A stretch of 64,000 nucleotides of DNA from Alphaproteobacteria bacterium (lineage in GTDB: Bacteria > Pseudomonadota > Alphaproteobacteria > JAAEOK01), in the NCBI GenBank assembly GCA_024244705.1, contig JAAEOK010000103.1, positions 1-64,000 on the forward strand. Reading direction: 5' to 3'. The notes under the pieces are model-generated. The model did not search any database. It was not told the origin of the DNA and saw nothing but the letters and a program-made list of their open reading frames with translations. This document shows positions 51,924 through 60,832 of this stretch, one piece after another (position 1 is the first letter of the stretch; the number at the start of each line of letters is the position of its first letter). Made by a program: the position numbers and the translations under genes.

Positions 51924-52008
51924 TGCATCTGACTGGGTTTGAACCAGTGACGTTCCAAAAGAAAACGGATTATGAATCCGGTGCCTTCAACCACTCGGCC
52001 ACAGATGC
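51924..52008 (-). tRNA. trnI: tRNA with anticodon CAU and long variable arm, probably tRNA-Ile (CAU)
   Basis: Perfect 7-bp acceptor GCATCTG/CAGATGC with discriminator A; anticodon loop TTCATAA (CAU); T-arm ACTGG-TTCAAAC-CCAGT. The acceptor start GCATC and the D-arm GGCCGAGTGGTTGAAGGC resemble plastid tRNA-Ile(CAU), whose C34 is converted to lysidine to read AUA. Unusually, the variable arm is long (class II, like Ser/Leu/Tyr). An alternative is a Ser-like tRNA with a changed anticodon, but discriminator A speaks against Ser. The initiator tRNA is separate (54618). Confidence 0.75.
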
Positions 52009-52201
52009 AAATACGAATGATATACGATGTTATTTTATGATATAAAAGCGGAACTCATTTATTTCTTTTTTACTCTAAATTAAAATAAATATTTAAAAAA
52101 GATTTAATAAAAAAAATTACTTGACTTTTTTATAATAATCATAAATGTTTAAAGTTAAAATCAAGATAGACCTTTTAAAAAAAGTTATTCAATTTTAAAA
52201 T

Positions 52202-52330
52202 CTATTTGTTTTTTAATAAGGATTTTGCTAATGATTCAGAAATTTTAGCAGTTTTTTTAGTTTTTGCCATCCAATTTGATTTGCGAGTTTTTGATTTTGT
52301 TTTTGATGTACGTTTTTTTGGTACAGCCAT
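52202..52330 (-). CDS. rpl32: 50S ribosomal protein L32
   Basis: A 42-residue protein starting MAVPKKRTSKTKSKTRKSNW, the L32 signature. An open frame continues upstream but only crosses the opposite-strand trnC, so I used this ATG. Shorter than usual (about 50-60); the C-terminal tail is trimmed. Confidence 0.93.
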   Translation of the reverse strand: MAVPKKRTSKTKSKTRKSNWMAKTKKTAKISESLAKSLLKNK

Positions 52331-52416
52331 AATAGAAATAATGAATAAAGTAAAAGAAAAGAGATATGTATACCTATTTACTTTTTTATAAATATTAATT
52401 ATATTATCCTTATAAA

Positions 52417-52488
52417 GGTGACATAGCCAAGCGGTAAGGCAGAAGATTGCAAATCTTTTATTCCTCAGTTCAAATCTGAGTGTCACCT
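52417..52488 (+). tRNA. trnC: tRNA-Cys (GCA)
   Basis: Anticodon loop TTGCAAA; perfect acceptor GGTGACA/TGTCACC; discriminator T, as expected for Cys. trnL(UAA) follows after 21 nt, probably on one transcript. Confidence 0.95.
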
Positions 52489-52509
52489 CCAAAATATCGA
52501 ATAATATTA

Positions 52510-52855
52510 GGGGGCGTGGCGGAATATGGTAGACGCAACGGACTTAAATTTTGAGCCAACTAGTTAGTTAATACTAGTATGAGTAAGTTCTCAAATTCAG
52601 AAAAATCTACGTTAATATTTTTAATTTATGAAAAATTAATACGATAATTCTGAGCCAAATTAATGAGAATCTTAAAAATACTCATTGAAAGGTGCAGAGA
52701 CTCAACGGGAACTACCCTAAAAAAAGGTAAAGATAGAGTCCAATTTCAATATATTTAAAATTAAATTTTATTTTAAATAAACAATGAAAATTGTAATGGA
52801 ATGAAAATTCGTTGACTTAATTATAGTCGTGGGGGTTCAAGTCCCCCTGCCCCTA
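52510..52855 (+). tRNA. trnL: tRNA-Leu (UAA), split by a group I intron
   Basis: Exon 1 52510-52545 and exon 2 52804-52855. The acceptor GGGGGCG pairs with TGCCCCT; the restored anticodon loop is CTTAAAA. The break lies after U34 of the anticodon, the site of the ancient cyanobacterial and plastid trnL intron. Class II variable arm TGACT...AGTCG; discriminator A. Confidence 0.93.
52546..52803 (+). other. Group I intron in trnL(UAA)
   Basis: 258 nt, beginning AAATTTTGAGCC and ending in G, with the core sequence GGTGCAGAGACTCAACGGGA typical of group I P4-P7 elements. The exon U before the 5' splice site fits the conserved U-G pair in P1. No ORF inside. The same intron position is known in cyanobacteria, plants and several algae. 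Confidence 0.9.
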
Positions 52856-52872
52856 TTTTAAAATTTTTTAAA

Positions 52873-53619
52873 TTAATCTTTAACCTTATTAGATGATTCT
52901 AAAATTAGAGGTTGAATTATTCCTTTTTCAAAAATATAATTACTATCAAAACCTGAAGCTCGTGAAATAACGGTTTTTCCTGTACGTGTCAAATCCACTA
53001 ATTGAAACGTAGGTATTTCATTTTTCAATTGATCAAGCATAAGCTCCATCATCTGTATATTTCCAGAATCACCTGAAAATTCAATAATTAAAAAAGATGG
53101 ATTAATATCAACAATTTTTATTTGAAATGGTTTTAAAATATCAATTAATTGATCTCTATTTTGAATATTTATTTTTACTTTAATTAAAAGAAGTTCTCTT
53201 TCAATAATAGGAATATTATTAAAACTATTTATTTGCAAAATACTTGTAATTTTTTTTAATTGGTTACAATAATGTTCTATTTCATAATCATTTGCTAAGA
53301 TAACTAATATAATTGAACGAATTGTTTTTTTAGCAAAAAATGAAGTTGTGGTCATACTTTCAATAGAAATATTAAGACGATTAAATAAAGAAAAAATTCG
53401 AAGAAGCGAACCGATTTCTTCTTCTATTTTAATTTCTATAAAATATTTTCTTTGGGGTGCATTACGAAATTTAGATTCAAGAAATTCTTTTTTTTGTTCA
53501 AAATTTATTATAAGGTCTTGATAAGAATTAAGAGATTCTTTTTTTATAATTTGATTTTGATTTTTAATTTCCTCTTGAATACTATTTTTTTTTTTATTTA
53601 TTTTTTTTCTAGAGGACAT
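52873..53619 (-). CDS. ilvH: Acetolactate synthase small (regulatory) subunit
   Basis: The regulatory partner of IlvB that gives valine feedback. It has an ACT domain near residues 58-130 (IKIEEEIGSLLRIFSLFNRLNISIESMTTT...IRSIILVI) and the C-terminal domain (RELLLIKVKIN, ...FLIIEFSGDSGNIQMMELML, VDLTRTGKTVISRAS). At 248 residues it is long; bacterial IlvH is about 165. About 50 residues are an N-terminal Lys/Asn/Gln-rich extension. It follows rpl35-rpl20 on the minus strand, so it probably shares their transcript. Confidence 0.92.
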   Translation of the reverse strand: MSSRKKINKKKNSIQEEIKNQNQIIKKESLNSYQDLIINFEQKKEFLESKFRNAPQRKYFIEIKIEEEIGSLLRIFSLFNRLNISIESMTTTSFFAKKTIRSIILVILANDYEIEHYCNQLKKITSILQINSFNNIPIIERELLLIKVKINIQNRDQLIDILKPFQIKIVDINPSFLIIEFSGDSGNIQMMELMLDQLKNEIPTFQLVDLTRTGKTVISRASGFDSNYIFEKGIIQPLILESSNKVKD

Positions 53620-53664
53620 TTTTAATTTTTTTAAAATTATATATTTATTTTTATTTAGTAAATT

Positions 53665-54018
53665 TTAGAAATTATGATAAAGATCTCGTAGTAAACTATT
53701 AAATGTTTTTGAATCAACAACAGATAAATTTGCAAGCATTTTTCTATTTAATAAAATATTTGAATCTTTTATTAATTTTATAAAATGACTGTATTTATAA
53801 CCTTTTTGACGTAAAGCTGCATTAATACGTATAATCCATAATTGTCGAAATTTTCGTTTTTTTTGTTTTCTATGACAATATGAAAAAGATAAACTTTTCA
53901 TAACTCGTTGATTGGCTACACGAAATAATCGTGATGATGATCCTCTAAAACCTTTAGCCAATTTTAAAATTTTTTGTCGACGTCTCCGAGCAATACTACC
54001 TCTTTTAATTCTTACCAT
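53665..54018 (-). CDS. rpl20: 50S ribosomal protein L20
   Basis: A 117-residue early-assembly protein. [47 protein letters not shown] and [26 protein letters not shown] are diagnostic. Downstream of rpl35 as in bacteria; infC is not seen. Confidence 0.97.
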   Translation of the reverse strand: MVRIKRGSIARRRRQKILKLAKGFRGSSSRLFRVANQRVMKSLSFSYCHRKQKKRKFRQLWIIRINAALRQKGYKYSHFIKLIKDSNILLNRKMLANLSVVDSKTFNSLLRDLYHNF

Positions 54019-54079
54019 AATAATAACAAAATTGTTAATTCTTTTTTATTTTTTAATTTTTGTAAGAAATTCTATTTAT

Positions 54080-54280
54080 TTATTTTTTTATTAAAATCTT
54101 TTTCCAAAACATTTTAATATCAAATTTATGTATTAAAGAACTTTTAGAAAGTCGGCGTTTTCGTTTTGGACGCTTTCTTACTAAGATATGACTTTTAAAA
54201 GATTTTTTCCGTTTAAATTTTCTTAATCCAATTCTCTTAAATCTCTTCATTGCAGATTTACACGACTTTAACTTAGGCAT
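54080..54280 (-). CDS. rpl35: 50S ribosomal protein L35
   Basis: A 66-residue very basic protein. MPKLKSCKSAMKRFKRIGLRKFKRKKSFKSHILVRKRPKRKRRLSK fits L35 (KxKTxKaaaKRFk...gkikr..a...Hll.kks.krkr.L). First gene of rpl35-rpl20-ilvH. Confidence 0.95.
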   Translation of the reverse strand: MPKLKSCKSAMKRFKRIGLRKFKRKKSFKSHILVRKRPKRKRRLSKSSLIHKFDIKMFWKKILIKK

Positions 54281-54408
54281 ACCTTATTTTTTAATTAAAA
54301 CGTATCGATTCAAAAAATTGATTATTTTTTAACTCTCTCTAATTTCTAAGGTATATTAGAATAGACTTTCTTGTCAATATAAGTATTATAAAAAAAAAAG
54401 ATATGGAA

Positions 54409-54495
54409 AGGAGAGAGTGGGATTCGAACCCACGGAATGTAAAACATTCGTCTGATTTCAAATCAGATACAATCAACCAACTCTGCCATCTCTCC
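54409..54495 (-). tRNA. trnS: tRNA-Ser (UGA)
   Basis: A class II tRNA: anticodon loop TTTGAAA in a TCTGA/TCAGA stem; long variable arm; acceptor GGAGAGA/TCTCTCC. The discriminator reads T rather than the common G. Confidence 0.94.
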
Positions 54496-54617
54496 TCGAT
54501 AAATTTTTTTAACTAAGTTAAAAAATTTATAAATAGTCTAGATAAATTTATGATTTAGCTTTTTTAATTTTATAATTATTTTGTGAAAAAAAAAATTATA
54601 ATATAAAAGTAAAGACG

Positions 54618-54690
54618 TTGCGGAGAATGGATTTGAACCATTGACCTTCGGGTTATGAGCCCAATGAGCTACCAACTGCTCTACTCCGCG
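54618..54690 (-). tRNA. trnfM: Initiator tRNA-fMet (CAU)
   Basis: Anticodon loop CTCATAA with the three G-C pairs of initiators (GGG/CCC) and the C1-A72 mismatch at the acceptor end (CGCGGAG/CTCCGCA). Discriminator A. Confidence 0.93.
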
Positions 54691-54842
54691 TTATTTTAAT
54701 TATATTTAACTTTAATTAAAATGTCAAAATTAAAAAATAATTTGCATTAAATAATAATATTTATTATAATTCTCTTTTACATAAACAAATAATTTTTTGA
54801 GTTAGAATTTAAAAAATTTTATTTTTAAAATACATTTCTATT

Positions 54843-55145
54843 ATGTCTAAACAATCTGTTATTGAGAGAGAATTAAAGCGTCAAAAAATAACTAAAAAAT
54901 ATAAAAATATTAGATTATCATTAAAGAAAAATTTTATTAAAGCTAAAACAATTCAAGAAAAATTTTTTATTCATGAAAAAATTGAAAAGCTTCCACGTAA
55001 TAGTAGCTCAGTTAGATTAAGAAGAAGATGTTGGATTACAGGACGTGGTAGAGGTGTTTATAGAGATTTTGGCTTATGTCGTCATTCTTTTAGAGAAATG
55101 GCTCATAATGGTCTTTTACCAGGAATTAGAAAAGCAAGTTGGTAA
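54843..55145 (+). CDS. rps14: 30S ribosomal protein S14
   Basis: A 100-residue protein. LPRNSSSVRLRRRCWITGRGRGVYRDFGLCRHSFREMAHNGLLPGIRKASW is the C-terminal S14 signature. The zinc-less long form, as in cyanobacteria and plastids. Confidence 0.97.
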   Translation: MSKQSVIERELKRQKITKKYKNIRLSLKKNFIKAKTIQEKFFIHEKIEKLPRNSSSVRLRRRCWITGRGRGVYRDFGLCRHSFREMAHNGLLPGIRKASW

Positions 55146-55210
55146 ATATAAATTGTATTCTTAAAATTTATTTTTTAGTTATTAGAATTCTAATTTTTGT
55201 TGTAATTTTT

Positions 55211-55250
55211 TTGACAGAGAAAATAAACTAATGTAAAATGTATTTTACAT
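55211..55250 (+). promoter_or_regulatory. trnE promoter with palindrome over the -10 box
   Basis: A perfect -35 TTGACA (55211-55216), 17-nt spacer, TAAAAT (55234-55239); the start would be near 55246, about 40 nt before trnE. A 9-bp inverted repeat ATGTAAAAT/ATTTTACAT (55231-55239 and 55242-55250, 2-nt centre) covers the -10 box and the start site. This could be an operator or simply an AT palindrome. Confidence 0.55.
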
Positions 55251-55285
55251 AACATCTTTTAAAACTATCTAAAAAAGATTTTGTT

Positions 55286-55358
55286 GCCCCCATCGTCTAG
55301 AGGCCAAGGACATCTCCCTTTCACGGAGGCAACAGGGATTCGAATTCCCTTGGGGGTT
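55286..55358 (+). tRNA. trnE: tRNA-Glu (UUC)
   Basis: Anticodon loop CTTTCAC in a CTCC/GGAG stem; acceptor GCCCCCA/TGGGGGT; T-arm AGGG-ATTCGAAT-TCCCT. Besides translation, plastid tRNA-Glu is the substrate of glutamyl-tRNA reductase for haem synthesis (C5 pathway), a commonly proposed reason why colourless plastids keep DNA. Confidence 0.95.
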
Positions 55359-55481
55359 TTTTTGGAAACATTTCTAGAAAAATGAGACCATTTTTTTTAT
55401 TATTTTCAGTAAAGCTTAGTAATTTTTTTTATATGATTTCTTTTTAATTATAAAGATTTAAAATTAATCTATTTAATAAAA

Positions 55482-56300
55482 TTATACTAAAAAATTGGTC
55501 CCGGAAAATGGAGAACTTGCAGAAGCTAGATATTGCCTTTTTTCTATATTATCTTTAGTAGATATGAAGCTTAATCTTCCTGCTTCGACTGCTAGTTTCA
55601 TTGCTAAAGCCATTATTTCTGGATTTTTTGATTGTGCAACTGCAGTATTTAATAATACTGCATCTGCTCCTAATTCCATAGCTAATGCTGCTTCATGTGG
55701 ATTACCTATACCAGCATCAATAATAACAGGGATCTTAGCATTTTCAATAATTATTTGAATATTTTGAAGATTTTGAATACCTTGTTTTGAACCTATAGGT
55801 GAACCTAATGGCATTATAGTACTACAACCCAAATCTTCTAAATGCTTAGCTAACATAGGATCTGCATTGATATAAGGTAAGACTGAAAAACCTTTTTTTA
55901 CTAAAAACTTTGCTGCTTTTATTGTACCAATTGGATCTGGTAAAAGATATTTTGAATCAGAAATAACTTCTAATTTAACAAAATTATTTGTAGGTTGTTT
56001 TATTTTTTTTGCAAATTCACGTCCTAAATATGCTAAACGAATAGCCTCCTCTGCAGTCCTAGCACCAGCAGTATTTGGTAACAACCATAATTTTTTCCAA
56101 TTAAGTCCAGTTGTTATAGAATCTTCTGAAATTTTTCCAATTGTGAAATGTCGAAGAGCTACAGTTACAATGGAACAACTACTTTTTTGAATAGCGGTTT
56201 GTGTTTGTATTAAATTTTTATATTTACCTGTACCTAATAAAAGACGTGAATCAAAACTTTTTCCACTAATAACTAGTGGATCTTTTAATAAATTATTCAT
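55482..56300 (-). CDS. thiG: Thiazole synthase ThiG
   Basis: Makes the thiazole phosphate of thiamine from DXP, dehydroglycine and the ThiS thiocarboxylate. 272 residues. Conserved: [12 protein letters not shown] at the start; [46 protein letters not shown], with the Schiff-base Lys region; [61 protein letters not shown] barrel, complete. Confidence 0.98.
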   Translation of the reverse strand: MNNLLKDPLVISGKSFDSRLLLGTGKYKNLIQTQTAIQKSSCSIVTVALRHFTIGKISEDSITTGLNWKKLWLLPNTAGARTAEEAIRLAYLGREFAKKIKQPTNNFVKLEVISDSKYLLPDPIGTIKAAKFLVKKGFSVLPYINADPMLAKHLEDLGCSTIMPLGSPIGSKQGIQNLQNIQIIIENAKIPVIIDAGIGNPHEAALAMELGADAVLLNTAVAQSKNPEIMALAMKLAVEAGRLSFISTKDNIEKRQYLASASSPFSGTNFLV

Positions 56301-56376
56301 AATATAGTTTTATCTTATTTAATATAATATTATTTTACAAAAATAATTATATTTTTTAATTTTTTTATTATAAACT

Positions 56377-56448
56377 AGCGGGTGACGCGATTTGAACGCG
56401 TGGCATCAACCTTGGCAAGGTTACACTCTACCACTGAGTTACATCCGC
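56377..56448 (-). tRNA. trnG: tRNA-Gly (GCC)
   Basis: Anticodon loop TTGCCAA in an AACC/GGTT stem; acceptor GCGGATG/CACCCGC; T-arm CGCG...CGCG; discriminator T. Confidence 0.94.
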
Positions 56449-56532
56449 TTTTTTTTTATTTTAAATTATTCTAAAAGAATAAAACTAAAATGTCAAATTT
56501 ACTTTATTTTTTTAATTGCAATATTTTAAAAT

Positions 56533-56604
56533 TAGGTTGCCTGGGATTTGAACCCAGAACTTTTCGGTTAAAAGCCGAGTACTCTACCATTGAGTTAGCA
56601 ACCC
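56533..56604 (-). tRNA. trnK: tRNA-Lys (UUU)
   Basis: Anticodon loop CTTTTAA in a CTCGG/CCGAA stem; acceptor GGGTTGC/GCAACCT; discriminator A. No intron and no matK. Confidence 0.95.
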
Positions 56605-56684
56605 AAAATATTATATATATATGATATTATTAAATTTTTTAGTGTTTCTATTCATAATTTCGTAATATATTTAAGGTTTTAGAA

Positions 56685-56755
56685 AGCGAGTAACGGGAAT
56701 CGAACCCGTATCTTAAGCGTGGAAGGCTAATATTTTACCATTAAACTATACTCGC
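56685..56755 (-). tRNA. trnG: tRNA-Gly (UCC)
   Basis: Anticodon loop CTTCCAC in a TTAGC/GCTTA stem; perfect acceptor GCGAGTA/TACTCGC; discriminator T. 71 nt; D-arm AT-rich. Confidence 0.94.
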
Positions 56756-56906
56756 TCATTAAGGTTAATCTTTTAAATATATTATACAATAAAAGATTAA
56801 AAGATGTTTTATTTTCTTTAAATAAAATATAGATAAATATGATATAATAAAAAAGTTAATAAGTTTAACTGTAAATTTTTAATTAAATTGTATTTAATTT
56901 TATATT

Positions 56907-57218
56907 ATGATAAATATTGGCTTTACTGCAAATTTATTATTAGGATTTTTAGTTGTTCTTGGAGCTACTATTTTATATTTTGTAAGGATTGTTCGACCAG
57001 AATTATCGCGTGATGAAGATATCTTTTTTGCAACAGTCGGTTTTATATACAGTTGTATTTTAATAGTTCATGGTTGGCGATTAGACCCTATTTTATTGTT
57101 TAGCCAAATTTTAATTATTATTATGACATTATCTGCAGGATGGGAAAATATAAGATTACGTGGTTTAATTGCAAAAAGAATTAAAGAAAATTCTAAAAGA
57201 CTAGATAATATGAAATAA
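56907..57218 (+). CDS. ycf66: Conserved plastid membrane protein Ycf66
   Basis: A 103-residue protein with three hydrophobic stretches (about 4-27, 41-54, 62-75). The pattern LLGFLVVLGATILYFVRIVRPELSRDEDIFFATVGFIYSCILIVHGWRLDPILLFSQILI matches Ycf66, known from cyanobacteria and several algal and moss plastids. Function is unknown. Its link to photosynthesis was assumed from its distribution, so retention here argues for another role (inference). Confidence 0.87.
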   Translation: MINIGFTANLLLGFLVVLGATILYFVRIVRPELSRDEDIFFATVGFIYSCILIVHGWRLDPILLFSQILIIIMTLSAGWENIRLRGLIAKRIKENSKRLDNMK

Positions 57219-57245
57219 AACTATAGTTGTTATTCTTTATTTTTT

Positions 57246-57551
57246 TTACTCAGTTAATAAGAAAGGATAAAATTTTATTATTGTAAATTCAGGTTCTTTA
57301 TCCAACGTAATACCTGAAACATTAGCTCTTAAACTTAAAAACCCTTCAACAATAACATAATCACCTATTTGATAATATTTACATATATCTCCTCCTAAAT
57401 CACCCCAAATTGATAATCTAATATCGTGAAAACTTTTTTTTTTTTTAGCTTTTGGAAATTCAACAATTAATTCCACAATACTAATATCTCCAATAAAGAA
57501 ACTTTGAATGGGTTGACTAACAATTTTAACTATAAATATAGATGTATTCAT
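57246..57551 (-). CDS. ycf41: Ycf41, single-strand-binding-like OB-fold protein
   Basis: A 101-residue protein. FIVKIVSQPIQSFF...VELIVEFP...KKSFHDIRLSIWGDLGGDICKYYQIGDYVIVEGFLSLRA follows the OB-fold pattern of single-stranded DNA-binding proteins and of plastid Ycf41. It lacks the acidic C-terminal tail of true SSB. Role uncertain; perhaps plastid DNA or RNA handling. Convergent with ycf66 (27 nt). Confidence 0.78.
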   Translation of the reverse strand: MNTSIFIVKIVSQPIQSFFIGDISIVELIVEFPKAKKKKSFHDIRLSIWGDLGGDICKYYQIGDYVIVEGFLSLRANVSGITLDKEPEFTIIKFYPFLLTE

Positions 57552-57768
57552 TTAAAAATTTTGTTAATTTTACAACTAAGTTTTTTATAAAAATTAGATT
57601 TTTTTTGCTTTTTTTTATCCTGTATATTAATATTATAAATAGACAAATTAGAATTAGAATCCAAAATTACATTTTTATAAAATAAAATAGAATTTTTTTT
57701 AAATATTATAAGATATAATATATAACGAAATATATTATATTAGTACATATCTTTTTTTATTATAGCAT

Positions 57769-59214
57769 ATGAATAGTGAAAATTTAATTCTTAATAAGTT
57801 AATAAATCAACCATATAAATATGGTTTTAATACTAAAATTGAAGTAGATAGCTTACCTTTTGGACTAAATGAAGATATTATTAATAAAATTTCTTTGAAA
57901 AAAAAAGAACCTAAATTTTTATTGAAATTTCGTTTAAAAGCGTTTCAAAAATGGAAATCTATGAAAAAACCAAGTTGGTCAAGTTTAGTTCTTCCATTAA
58001 TCAAATATGATAAAATAAAATATTATTCCGCACCTAAAATAAAACCACAACTTAATAGTTTAGATGAATTAGATCCTGAAATAAAAAAAACTTTTGAAAA
58101 ACTTGGTATTTCTTTAAATGAGCAAAAACGACTAGCAAATGTAGCTGTTGATGCTGTTTTTGATAGTGTTTCTATTACTATAACTTTTAAAGAAGATTTA
58201 GCTAAATATGGAATTATTTTTTGTTCAATTTCTGAAGGTATTCAAGAATATCCTTCTTTAATTAAAAAATTTTTAGGTAGTGTTGTACCTAGTGGGGATA
58301 ATTTTTTTTCAGCATTAAATTCTGTAGTTTATACAGATGGTTCTTTTTGTTATATCCCAAAATCTATAAAATGTCCATTAGAACTTTCTACTTATTTTCG
58401 TATTAATGATAAAGAATCAGGACAATTTGAGCGTACATTAATTATTGCAGAAAAAAATAGTTCTGTTAGCTATTTAGAAGGTTGTACAGCTCCTCAATAC
58501 GATAATAATCAACTTCATGCTGCTATTGTTGAATTAATTGCTTTTGAAAATGCAGAAATAAAATATTCTACTGTTCAAAATTGGTATGCTGGGGATAAAT
58601 TTGGAAAAGGTGGAATTTTTAATTTTGTTACTAAACGTGGTTTATGTGCAGGTAAAAATGCAAAAATTTCTTGGATACAAGTAGAAACAGGTTCTGCTAT
58701 TACATGGAAATATCCTAGTTGTATACTTTTAGCTAATAATACTAAGGGTGAGTTTTATTCAGTTGCATTAACAAATAATTATCAGCAAGCAGATACAGGT
58801 ACAAAAATGTTACATATAGGGTCAAATACAAAAAGTCAAATAATTTCAAAAGGTATTTCTTGTGGTTTCTCTAAAAATACGTATCGTGGATTAGTAAAAA
58901 TTGGATCTAAAGCTTTTAATAGTCGTAATTTTTCACAGTGTGATTCGCTTTTAATTGGAAAAAATTCATATGCTAATACTTTTCCTTATATAGAGGTCGC
59001 TAATTCTACTGCAAAAGTAGAGCATGAAGCTTCAATTGCCCGAATTGGAGAAGAACAAATTTTTTATTTTTTACAACGAGGAATTTCTATAGAAGAGGCT
59101 ATTGGATTAATAGTTGGTGCTTTTTGTAAAGATATTTTTACAAAATTACCAATGGAATTTGCAATGGAAGCAAATCGCTTATTGAGTTTAAAATTAGAAG
59201 GAAGTATAGGATAA
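57769..59214 (+). CDS. sufB: Fe-S cluster assembly scaffold SufB
   Basis: The scaffold of the SUF system, which builds [Fe-S] clusters in the stroma with SufC and nuclear SufD. 481 residues, full length. Conserved: [41 protein letters not shown] and [45 protein letters not shown]. The [20 protein letters not shown] segment includes conserved Cys and His residues. sufC follows after 5 nt. Confidence 0.98.
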   Translation: MNSENLILNKLINQPYKYGFNTKIEVDSLPFGLNEDIINKISLKKKEPKFLLKFRLKAFQKWKSMKKPSWSSLVLPLIKYDKIKYYSAPKIKPQLNSLDELDPEIKKTFEKLGISLNEQKRLANVAVDAVFDSVSITITFKEDLAKYGIIFCSISEGIQEYPSLIKKFLGSVVPSGDNFFSALNSVVYTDGSFCYIPKSIKCPLELSTYFRINDKESGQFERTLIIAEKNSSVSYLEGCTAPQYDNNQLHAAIVELIAFENAEIKYSTVQNWYAGDKFGKGGIFNFVTKRGLCAGKNAKISWIQVETGSAITWKYPSCILLANNTKGEFYSVALTNNYQQADTGTKMLHIGSNTKSQIISKGISCGFSKNTYRGLVKIGSKAFNSRNFSQCDSLLIGKNSYANTFPYIEVANSTAKVEHEASIARIGEEQIFYFLQRGISIEEAIGLIVGAFCKDIFTKLPMEFAMEANRLLSLKLEGSIG

Positions 59215-59219
59215 ATAAA

Positions 59220-59972
59220 ATGAATAAAAGATTAGAAATAAAAAATTTATATACAAATATTGGAGAAAATTCTATTTTAAAAGGAATTAATTTAAGCATA
59301 AAAAGAGGAGAAATTCATGTTATTATGGGACCAAATGGTTCTGGAAAAAGTACTTTATCAAAAGTTATAGCTGGACATCCTGCATATAATATTACAAAAG
59401 GTGAAATTCTTTTTAATCATGAGAATATAAATAAATTAGATCCTGCTATTCGTTCACATAAAGGACTTTTTTTAGCATTTCAATACCCAATTGAAGTACC
59501 AGGTGTTACCAATGAAGATTTTTTACGTCTTATTTATAATTCATCACGAAAAGCCTCAGGTTTATCAGAATTAGGTCCAATAGAGTTTTTAGAATTTGTT
59601 ATAAAAAAACTTGAATTAGTTAATATGAATTTAGATTTTCTTTATCGAAATGTAAATGAAGGATTTTCTGGAGGTGAAAAAAAACGTAATGAGATTCTTC
59701 AATTTGCTATTTTAAATAGTACACTAGGAATTTTAGATGAAATAGATTCTGGTTTAGATATCGATGCTTTAAAATTAATTGCTTCTTCTATAAATAAATT
59801 AAAGGAGGCTGATAAAAATAAAAGTTTAATTATCATAACACACTATAATAGATTATTAAAATATATTAAGCCTGATTTTATTCATGTTATGGTAAAAGGT
59901 AAAATTATTAAATCAGGTGATCATACTTTAGCACAAGTACTCGAACAAAAAGGTTATAAATGGTTAAGTTAA
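59220..59972 (+). CDS. sufC: Fe-S cluster assembly ATPase SufC
   Basis: An ABC-type soluble ATPase that drives SufB-SufD. 250 residues. Walker [10 protein letters not shown] at 37-45; signature [11 protein letters not shown] near 150; Walker [17 protein letters not shown] near 176; H-loop IITHYNRLL. Complete and tightly coupled to sufB. The sufB-sufC pair is typical of red-lineage plastids. Confidence 0.98.
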   Translation: MNKRLEIKNLYTNIGENSILKGINLSIKRGEIHVIMGPNGSGKSTLSKVIAGHPAYNITKGEILFNHENINKLDPAIRSHKGLFLAFQYPIEVPGVTNEDFLRLIYNSSRKASGLSELGPIEFLEFVIKKLELVNMNLDFLYRNVNEGFSGGEKKRNEILQFAILNSTLGILDEIDSGLDIDALKLIASSINKLKEADKNKSLIIITHYNRLLKYIKPDFIHVMVKGKIIKSGDHTLAQVLEQKGYKWLS

Positions 59973-59997
59973 AGTTTTAAAATTAAAAAATACTAAT

Positions 59998-60071
59998 TCG
60001 GAACGGCAGGATTTGAACCTGCGACATCCTGCTCCCAAAGCAGATACGCTACCAAGCTGCGCTACGTTCCG
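59998..60071 (-). tRNA. trnP: tRNA-Pro (UGG)
   Basis: Anticodon loop TTTGGGA in a CTGC/GCAG stem; perfect acceptor CGGAACG/CGTTCCG; T-arm GCAGG-TTCAAAT-CCTGC; discriminator A. Confidence 0.95.
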
Positions 60072-60604
60072 TTTAAATTTTCAAAGATAAGCTATTTTTA
60101 TAATTTTATTATTGTAATTTAATTATTAAAAAGATTCAAATATTTTTAATTAAAAAGATCAGTATTATAATAATAAATTATTCTAGATATAATTAAAAAA
60201 TTATGATATTATATATTTCATATATAAATTTTTAATGCATTACTTTTTCTGTTAAATAAAAAATTATTTTTCAATATTGAATTTCTTTATTCAAAATATT
60301 TTTTTGTGATTTCTATTTTTCAAATTAATGTAAATTGGCTTGTCATATTAAGTTAATAATTTTAACTTATATTTAAGAAAAATTTAATAAAATTTAAAGT
60401 AAGACCTTATTAAGAAAATTATATTTAGATCAAAATAAATTAGATTAAAATAAAAATTTTAAATAAAAAATCTATTAAAATTTATTTATTTAAAAATAAG
60501 TAATTTATAATGGATAAAAAAATAGATGATTAATAATACATTTTTACGAATAAAATCTAATAAATAATAGTTATATTTTTTAAAATATTTTAATTTTATT
60601 AAAA
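60072..60604. other. AT-rich gene-free region between trnP and secG
   Basis: About 530 nt without a credible ORF, tRNA or structural RNA. Only A/T-rich low-complexity sequence and weak inverted repeats (for example around 60273-60300) are seen. Confidence 0.6.
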
Positions 60605-60832
60605 TTATTTTAGATAAGATACTAAATTTAAAATATAGTTCGTTAGAAAAAAAATAAAAATTAATAAAGGAAGAATTTGATCTATAATTTTTTTAAAAAA
60701 ACTTATATTATTAAATATTCCTATATAACTTAAATTTTCTTGAAATGATAATTCATTAGGATCTCGAATTAAAATTAAAGTTAATAATATTATATTAAAA
60801 ATAAGACAAAAAAAATTTAAAATACGATTCAT
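60605..60832 (-). CDS. secG: Probable preprotein translocase subunit SecG (Ycf47)
   Basis: A 75-residue protein with two membrane segments: about 4-21 (LNFFCLIFNIILLTLILI) and 52-72 (ILPLLIFIFFLTNYILNLVSY). The first ends in LILIRDPNE, like the 'LI..p' exit of SecG TM1, and a polar loop joins the two. Size and topology fit plastid SecG. Sequence identity is low by eye, so another small membrane protein is possible. It would complete the SecY translocase. Confidence 0.6.
   Translation of the reverse strand: MNRILNFFCLIFNIILLTLILIRDPNELSFQENLSYIGIFNNISFFKKIIDQILPLLIFIFFLTNYILNLVSYLK

Noticed and set aside
52206-52391. Plus-strand open frame of 61 codons opposite rpl32
   Set aside because: It is the complement of rpl32 and its leader; the L32 signature on the minus strand is clear.
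55495-55758. Plus-strand open frame of 87 codons inside thiG
   Set aside because: It lies inside the conserved ThiG C-terminal half on the other strand; no independent evidence.
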